Below are positions 57,950 through 64,000 of a DNA stretch of 64,000 bases, piece by piece. Source of the DNA: Podaxis mareebaensis (taxonomy: Eukaryota; Basidiomycota; Agaricomycetes; Agaricales; Agaricaceae); the NCBI GenBank assembly GCA_018524725.1, contig JAEUWP010000360.1:372001-436000 (forward strand), given 5' to 3'. The translations under genes and the position numbers were made by a program. The first letter of the stretch is position 1, and each line of letters opens with the position of its first letter. The notes beneath the pieces were generated by a model, which was not told the DNA's origin, did not search any database, and worked only from the letters and a program-made list of their open reading frames with translations.

Positions 57950-58725
57950 CGTGGTGGATTAGAAGATGAGGGGGGGGGAATATGATACGGAAATTCTTAA
58001 GGGTATATCGAGGACGAAAATGAAAAAAAAATCAGTGATGGAGGTATGATACCAAATCAGGAACGAGGTCTATATTTAGGCGCTTCGTGGGCATTTCGGC
58101 GGCTTGTGAGACGGCTGGCTAACAGCAGCCCCTTAGGGTGTACTCGGGGCACCTGTGACCTGATAGCCAATTACTGCGGCCGCGGATGGCAATGCATCTA
58201 CGTATTGCTAGTAATACTGATGAAACGAGACCTCAGAATGAGGCTTTGCCTATCCTAGTGAATAGCTGGTTGTTGGGCCATCGCGGTCCAGAAAGAGACG
58301 ACAGCCCACTGCATTCGTGCTTGATTTACAGCATCCATTTAAGATTTCTGTATGAGAGCGACAGGCTGTTAGGGGTATCTGATGGACTTTTGTTGATGCT
58401 GATGTAATTTTGTTCTTGTCATAGCCCCAATGGTTACGGTCGTGAAAGACCTCCGCCTCTTCTAAACATTGGCTTTTTGCCTCTTGATCACCGTCAACGA
58501 CGACCAGAAGGCCAACCAAATACCCTAATCCCCCCACCGATAAATCTTCGCCGCTGGTTTGCCCTTGCCGCAGGTATGACAAGTGTGCTTGTATCTTGCA
58601 CAGCCCATGACTGACGCCAAGAACATCTGTTTTCGCTCGCCTCGCCCTCTCCATCCTACTTATACCCTCGGTACATCGCTTCCTTCTTTCCTTCCCGGCG
58701 CCCATCCAGGCGGTTTCTTCTTTAC
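57950..58725. promoter_or_regulatory. Divergent intergenic region: DBP3 / ADAM
   Basis: 776 bp. It has poly-A and poly-G runs just upstream of DBP3 (about 57971-58031), and the rest is unstructured. A 151-codon minus frame at 58250-58705 lacks domains and looks like chance. The last 80 bp before the ADAM ATG are C/T-rich. No gene seen. Confidence 0.5.
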
Positions 58726-61700
58726 ATGCTTCCCCTACACCCCCTGTGTGCGCTGGTCGTTCTACTAACAGCTACTTTATGGGCCACTGTACATGGTAAG
58801 ACCTTGTCAGGTTCTCCTCAGGGTCATTCCTAACATGTCATTCGACTCGTTCATCAGCTCATGGCCCGGTATCAAGGCCACTCAAGAGAATCGCTCATCC
58901 CTCCACCCTTGCTCTAGAGATTATACCTAGAACACCTATACCCCTCTTATCCTCTTTACACCGCAAACATATCCCCTCTCCGCACACAAACACCCTCCGC
59001 CACGACGATTCCTTCCGCCTCATCCTCTCTGCCTTTGACGAAACCTTCTTCCTCCACCTCAGACCCAATGACGAACTCATCCATCCGAAAGCCAGGATAA
59101 ACTACTATGACATCGGACCCGACGGTCGATCAGTCATCACACACTCAAAGCCACTCTTTCGTGAGAGTGTGAAAGTCTATTGGGGCGAAGTCGTCGCTGC
59201 TTATCATTCCCCTACACGTATGCGTGAGGATGCTGCGCGCATTGTGCCTGACCAAACACATCCTGCCCATTTGGGCTGGGCGCGTATTATGGTACACCAT
59301 CAAGGAGACGCTGATGCAGGTATTGCGCCCGAATTTGAAGGCGCTTTTTCTGTCGGCGGGGATATTTATCATATCATGACAAAGCATAATTATTTGCGGA
59401 CAAAGCACGAGTTGGACGTGGACCACATAGAGGTTGCAGATGAGGGTTTGGACTCAAACTTGGTTATTTGGCGCGAGTCGGATACGATGTCGCCTGGGGA
59501 GGTGATTGGGAAGGCTGGTGGTAAGACTGAAGGGGTGGTTGGGCATGGTTGTGGACATGACCGCTTGGATTATAACAAGGACCCGTTGCAGAACCCGATC
59601 TTACGCCAACCGTCACCCTCAGTTTCGAGGTGGTATGATAACCCGTTTGGACTCTTCAATAATGGAACGTTAGCCCCTCGGGATGATGTGCCTTCAAATG
59701 GCATGACAAATAAGTGTGTCAATTGTGCTTTTGGTTTTCATTTTGGAGGATTCATGATCTTGTTCAGCTTCCGAGACTTCATTGGCCAGACTGCTGGATG
59801 CCCGACTTCCCAGAAGATTGTTGGTTGAACTTTAGGCTTCAAGTTTCACATTTAGGGTTCTGATGACTATCCCTTAGGTTCTCATGGGGGTCGCTGCTGA
59901 TTGCGCCTATGTTGAGCAGCTCGGGTCGCAAGAGAATGCTACGCGCCAGATCCTCAATACATGGAACGCTGCAAGCACACACTTCAAAGTCCGTCTTCAT
60001 TTGAATTTACCTTGATCCTGTTTAATGTCGCGCTAGAATACGTTCAACGTCAGTTTAGGGATCTTGCACCTGGCGGTTCAGAACCGAAGGCAAGGCATTC
60101 AATGGGCTTCCTTGAATTGAGAACTTACGCTCTGTTTCGCCAGCTGTCCCCCAACGGCTGACCCCAACATGGCCTGGAATGTGGGCTGCAACACTGTCAC
60201 ACTTGAAAACCGCCTGTCCCTCTTCTCTGATTGGAGAGGCAAGCAAGGGAACGACAGTACTGGTCTGTGGCACCTTATGAGCGGTTGCCCAACTGGCACC
60301 GAAGTTGGTATTGCTTGGCTCGGAACACTGTAAGGACTCCAGGCCACCCTTTCCGAGGTTAATTTCTTATTGGTCCCCAGATGTCGCCAATCGGCATCCT
60401 CCAATGAAAACGGAGAATCCGTTTCGGGCACCGCCGTTTCGACCTCTGGGCGACTAGAGTGGCAAGTTGTCGCTCATGAGATCGGTCACAACTTTGGTGC
60501 TATCGTGAGTAGCCTGCCTTAAGCTTTTTTGCATATACGCCCCGGAGCTGATTGTCGACCGCACTTTTCCAGCATGATGTATGTCGTATTTGCTGCAAAA
60601 CTTTTAAGGTTCACCAATTAACTCTTTTCACTGATGAACGTAGTGTTCGAGTGACGGATGTACGTCTAATCCCCCGTGCTGCCCAATGAGCACTACCACC
60701 TGTGATTCGGGTGCCCAGTTCCTCATGAGCCCCGTTGCTCAATCGGGAGAACAGGACTTCTCGCCTTGTAGCATTGGCAATACTTGTGGGTGGTTCAAAT
60801 GAAACCCCATGTGAACCACTAAATCGGGACTCACACCCTCCCTAATAATAGGCACGGCAATGCGGGGAATTGAAGGTGCACAAACCGACACGTCCTGCCT
60901 GATCGACCCCAATCCCAATCTCGACCTCGTTGGTTTGGAGATGTGCGGGAACGGGATTGTGGAGAGGGGAGAAGATTGTGATCCTGGACAGGGCGTGGAG
61001 AGTAATTGTTGTGATCCCCAGACATGCAAGTTCAGGTCTGGGGCGGTTTGTGATCCGAGGAGTAGTTCGTGCTGCACGGAGCAATGTACGTTTGCACCGA
61101 GTACGCAGGTGTGTAGGCGGTCCAAGGACCAGGCGTGTGACATGGTCGAGATGTGCACGGGAAATTCGTCGGCTTGTCCAGCAGATGTCGTGGCACCTAA
61201 CGGTTCGTTTCACTTTACTTCTCCCGAGAGGAACATTATACCGATTCCTTTATCCTTTTAGGTCAGAGTTGTGGAAGTGGTGATCTTGCATGCGCGAGTG
61301 GATTATGCACTTCCGTATCCCGTCAGTATATAGATCTTCTTTCTTCTCGTCATTTCCGCTCAAACCAAAGCACAATTCTAGAACAATGCCAGACGATTGG
61401 CGGGTCGATGGGCCTCAAGGAAGCGTGTCCTAACCGTTCTGATAACAGTTGCCAAGTTTCTTGCAAGGACCCGAACGTGCCGAACCAATGTCGTATATTG
61501 TCTGCACTTCTGGTTGACGGATCTCCTTGTGGTGTGTATCCCTCCCTTGATCAGTCATATTCAACACTCATCGGTTATTTTATGCCGGCAGGTTTCGGCG
61601 GGACTTGTGCTGGTGGGAAGTGCCAGCCTGCAGGAGCGTTGGCCACAGCCAAGGTAAGGTGCTATTCTCCTTTTGCATGCATGTTATGCAAAGGGAAAGG

Positions 61701-62262
61701 AAGGAAGAGAACGTAAAGGCTGACCGGAATTCGAATTTCAACAGGCGTGGTATGTCCAGAATCTGCAGATCGCGATTCCGGTGACGATAGTTGCGGGACT
61801 GGTTGCATTACTCCTTTTGTGGGCGATATTCAGAGGTACGTTCATCCGCCGATGACACTTGTATCTCTTTTAGCACAAACGATGTATCTAATTTGTTGCA
61901 TCTTTGTAGTTGTGAAACGTTGCTGTTGTGGACGCCGTAAACCACCCACGACGACGTTTATTGCGAGTGTGCCGCCTGCCGTGTCGAGCATGCCGACCCA
62001 TCATCGAAGACTATCGAGTCATGATCGGGGTGCTCCCGGCTACGTTAGCACGCCAAATATCTTGGGACAAAGGCATGTTTCTGGTTAGCTTGTTTCAGTT
62101 GAAATGTTGGCTGATGGGATGGGTTGATTTAGGTCGTCGAGAGTAGTGTATAGCCCGGTACCTCAACAGCAACCAAACTGGGGATATGGTCCTCCACCAC
62201 AACACCCGGCGAGGTCGAATTGGGTGGACGACACGATCTATAATGGGCCTAGACACAGTTGA
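58726..62262 (+). CDS. ADAM-family metalloprotease, membrane-anchored
   Basis: Type I membrane zinc protease of the fungal ADAM group. A signal peptide (LHPLCALVVLLTATLWATV) opens the first exon. The prodomain begins HGPVSRPLKRIAHPS and includes FDETFFLHLRPNDELIHP. The reprolysin catalytic domain follows, with VAADCAYVEQLGS and the zinc motif HEIGHNFGAIHD, whose last two residues come from a 6-nt microexon at 60573-60578. The Met-turn region is AQFLMSPVAQSGEQDF. The disintegrin domain is MCGNGIVERGEDCDPG and CCTEQCTFAPSTQVCR, then a Cys-rich region. One TM segment (IAIPVTIVAGLVALLLLWAI) and a cytosolic Pro/Ser-rich tail end at TGA 62260-62262. No EGF module. Fungal ADAMs are known (for example in Aspergillus and fission yeast) but few have known substrates. 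Active-site residues are intact. Confidence 0.93.
60573..60578 (+). other. 6-nt microexon (His-Asp) of the ADAM gene
   Basis: CATGAT flanked by ...TTTTCCAG and GTATGT. The exon before ends at 60504 (...GGTGCTATC|GTGAGT) and the one after starts at 60644 (...GAACGTAG|TGTTCG). Splicing gives GAI-HD-CSSDGC, the pattern expected for an ADAM. Without it, the third zinc-binding His is lost. Confidence 0.75.
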
Positions 62263-64000
62263 GAGACTTTAGATTGATCAACTGCCTTTCCAGCTTTTTC
62301 TTCGTCCGCCCTCTCTTTGCGCTCTTCGCATGACTGTCACGAATAGTAGTTAACCACAGAAAGAACTGATCCTCGAATTATTCATACCCCAGCGCTCGTT
62401 ATTACTTCGCACCTGGCATTAGTTTTTTTTAGCCATCTTCCCCCCCTTCTTACTTGACTGTGTATTATGTATGGACAAGAGTGACTTGCGATATCTGTGT
62501 TATATTGATTAATAGCCTCCCGAGGAGATCATTGAGCGGATGACCAAGGTGAATCAGGCCGTGCATCTCCCTCAATAGATACAATGGCCCCTCGTTCACG
62601 GAGATCTGGGCACAACGGAATGGAAACGGAAAACTGAAATCGTTGCCCGGGTTCTTGGAGGCCATTATGGCGGCGTTGGGTACGTTGTCACGGTTCGACA
62701 ACGTAAGCATGCGAACGTCTGCAAGGAATTTGAATGTGAAAGCTGTGGGTGTATGCTTATTCCTGTTGGCCGAAGCACCTTGGTTACTGCGCATTTCAAC
62801 TGTCAGATGGCGAAGGCTGTGGCAAGACACATAGAAAGGGGTGCGCAGTATCAATGATCGACTCTCTGGGCGACTTATACTCAAGCTCAAGAGTCGGCCC
62901 GTGAACCGCCACCGGACTCGGGAGAAAATGAACACAACTTGGGGGTGAAGGGACAACATACTGGTTCAGGTTACATACAGGTTCGAGAAAGCGATTGGCC
63001 AAGGCCTCGTCTCGCCATTCAAGAAGCTTGACCCTTAGATCTTGCATATGACTCGTTCATGGCAAGCTCAATCTTTTGCAAAGTCCGGAAATACCCAGAG
63101 TGATGATCATTGTTTATGATTTCATGAATTTGTGGCGAGCAAGATCAGTAGTTCTTAACTCGGATCGGGCTTGCGCGTTCGGGCGTTTTATGTCATTTGG
63201 CCACTAGGCGGTGCTTGCTTCTGGGGGCTGGCTGTTAGGTTTGTGTTCTCTTCATGAAGTCGTGCAAGCGAGATAGACTATGCGGTGATTGAATCGCTCT
63301 GTGTGTGAGTCGATCATGACTTCTTCCGAGATCTGGCGAGCATGCGGGAAGGTACTGTATGCCCATGCGCAGAAGGGGTTCAGCATGAATGCAGTGCAAG
63401 TCATATCACTGGCAGGGGTCCCGAGATCACGGTGCAAAGGTGTGGAAGGGCCCGGCCGGAGAGTAATAAGCACTGAAATGAGGCGAAGTGAACCTGAGAT
63501 CCGATATCGCGAAAGCGTTGAACGTTTGGGTTTCTGGAATCGACTGTTATGGTAGTGTATATGGGCAACGGGGTCCTTGACTCTGTCGAGACCTAGCGTG
63601 TAACGCCCAGTGTTAATTTAGACTGGACTGTTTGGAAGTTGGACTCAGGAGCCTAATTTCCGGTCACTCCGAGTGGTCGGTCGCCGTTGGTGTCGCGTGT
63701 TGGCCCCTATGGACTCCCCCCGCCCATGATGTATGATGTATACAGGTTGGTGCCTGTTTTTTTGACGGGATCATCCTCAATCTAAAATGCAAGAAATGGT
63801 ACTAAGATCTCATCCTGAAATTCGGATCGGGTGAGGAAGCTCGGTTATGGGAGTTGTCAGGGGTTTGTCCATGCCACGAATGGACAAATAGGCGTCAGTG
63901 GGGTGAGGAGTTTCACTTGGGGCCTGACGTCTTCGACGCATTGACATAGCCTGTAAAGGGCTTTGGTCCTCGGATATCCTAGAAAGCGGATAACGTCACT
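62263..64000. other. Gene-poor right end
   Basis: 1.7 kb after the ADAM stop. A minus-strand segment from ATG 63047 down to about 62465 is open in two overlapping frames (QDLRVKLLEWRDEALANRF and, in another frame, FLADVRMLTLSNRDNVPNAA). This might be a small split or broken gene, but no family is recognised. The last kilobase shows nothing I can support. Confidence 0.4.

Noticed and set aside
58250..58705. 151-codon minus-strand frame between DBP3 and ADAM
   Set aside because: Has an ATG but no domain, no promoter signs, and overlaps the ADAM 5' region.
1..64000. CRISPR, bacterial operons, prophage, rRNA or tRNA genes
   Set aside because: None found by eye; gene structure is eukaryotic throughout.

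Overview
The window is nuclear DNA of a filamentous basidiomycete, most likely an Agaricomycete. Genes stand close together on both strands and are cut by many introns of about 50-70 nt with GT...AG ends and a few GC...AG ends. The families present (BIM1/X325 copper proteins, fungal ADAM protease, basidiomycete-type P450, V-ATPase subunit C, DBP3, Urb2) are fungal. I see no prokaryotic operon, CRISPR array, rRNA, tRNA or intact transposon.

Layout: 0-0.2 kb, 3' end of a plus-strand gene. 0.7-3.5 kb (-), BET double-bromodomain protein. 3.75-6.4 kb (-), WDR70-like WD40 protein. 6.66-7.2 kb (+), small acidic protein. 7.5-9.15 kb (-), frataxin then a mitochondrial rhodanese. 10.1-13.6 kb (+), a CTR copper transporter followed by two tandem BIM1/X325-like copper-binding proteins. 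14.6-16.2 kb (+), two small related genes of unknown function. 16.4-17.6 kb (-), mercaptopyruvate sulfurtransferase. 17.7-19.3 kb (+), V-ATPase subunit C. 20-23.6 kb (-), multi-KH protein. 23.8-25.5 kb (-), RWD/RBR ubiquitin ligase. 25.8-30.9 kb (+), Urb2/Npa2. 31.0-32.2 kb (+), trypsin-like protease. 32.2-34.8 kb, gene-poor with a fold-back repeat. 34.8-37.6 kb (+), RBM26/27-like RNA-binding protein. 38.7-40.9 kb (-), cytochrome P450. 40.9-44.1 kb, gene-poor with a diverged direct repeat. 44.1-45.9 kb (-), branched-chain aminotransferase. 46.8-52.8 kb (+), very large coiled-coil protein. 53.3-55.2 kb (-), oxysterol-binding protein. 55.4-57.9 kb (-), DEAD-box helicase DBP3. 58.7-62.3 kb (+), ADAM metalloprotease. 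The last 1.7 kb has no convincing gene.

The most notable region is 9.8-13.6 kb. A CTR transporter and two GPI-type secreted proteins with a mature N-terminal histidine (the BIM1/X325 LPMO-like family, known to work with CTR in copper import) lie head to tail. All three promoters carry the same near-palindromic AAAAAGTTTTT box, which I did not notice anywhere else in the window. This looks like a small co-regulated copper-acquisition cluster with its own candidate cis element. It is flanked by genes of sulfur and iron-sulfur metabolism: frataxin, a single-domain rhodanese and a mercaptopyruvate sulfurtransferase.

Other points worth a second look are a 6-nt microexon that carries the third zinc-binding histidine of the ADAM protease, an in-frame 57-nt intron inside the CTR gene, two GC-AG introns, and a protease gene whose reading frame opens directly after the Urb2 stop codon. 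CDS spans run from start to stop codon and include introns. Introns were placed by eye from splice signals and reading frame.
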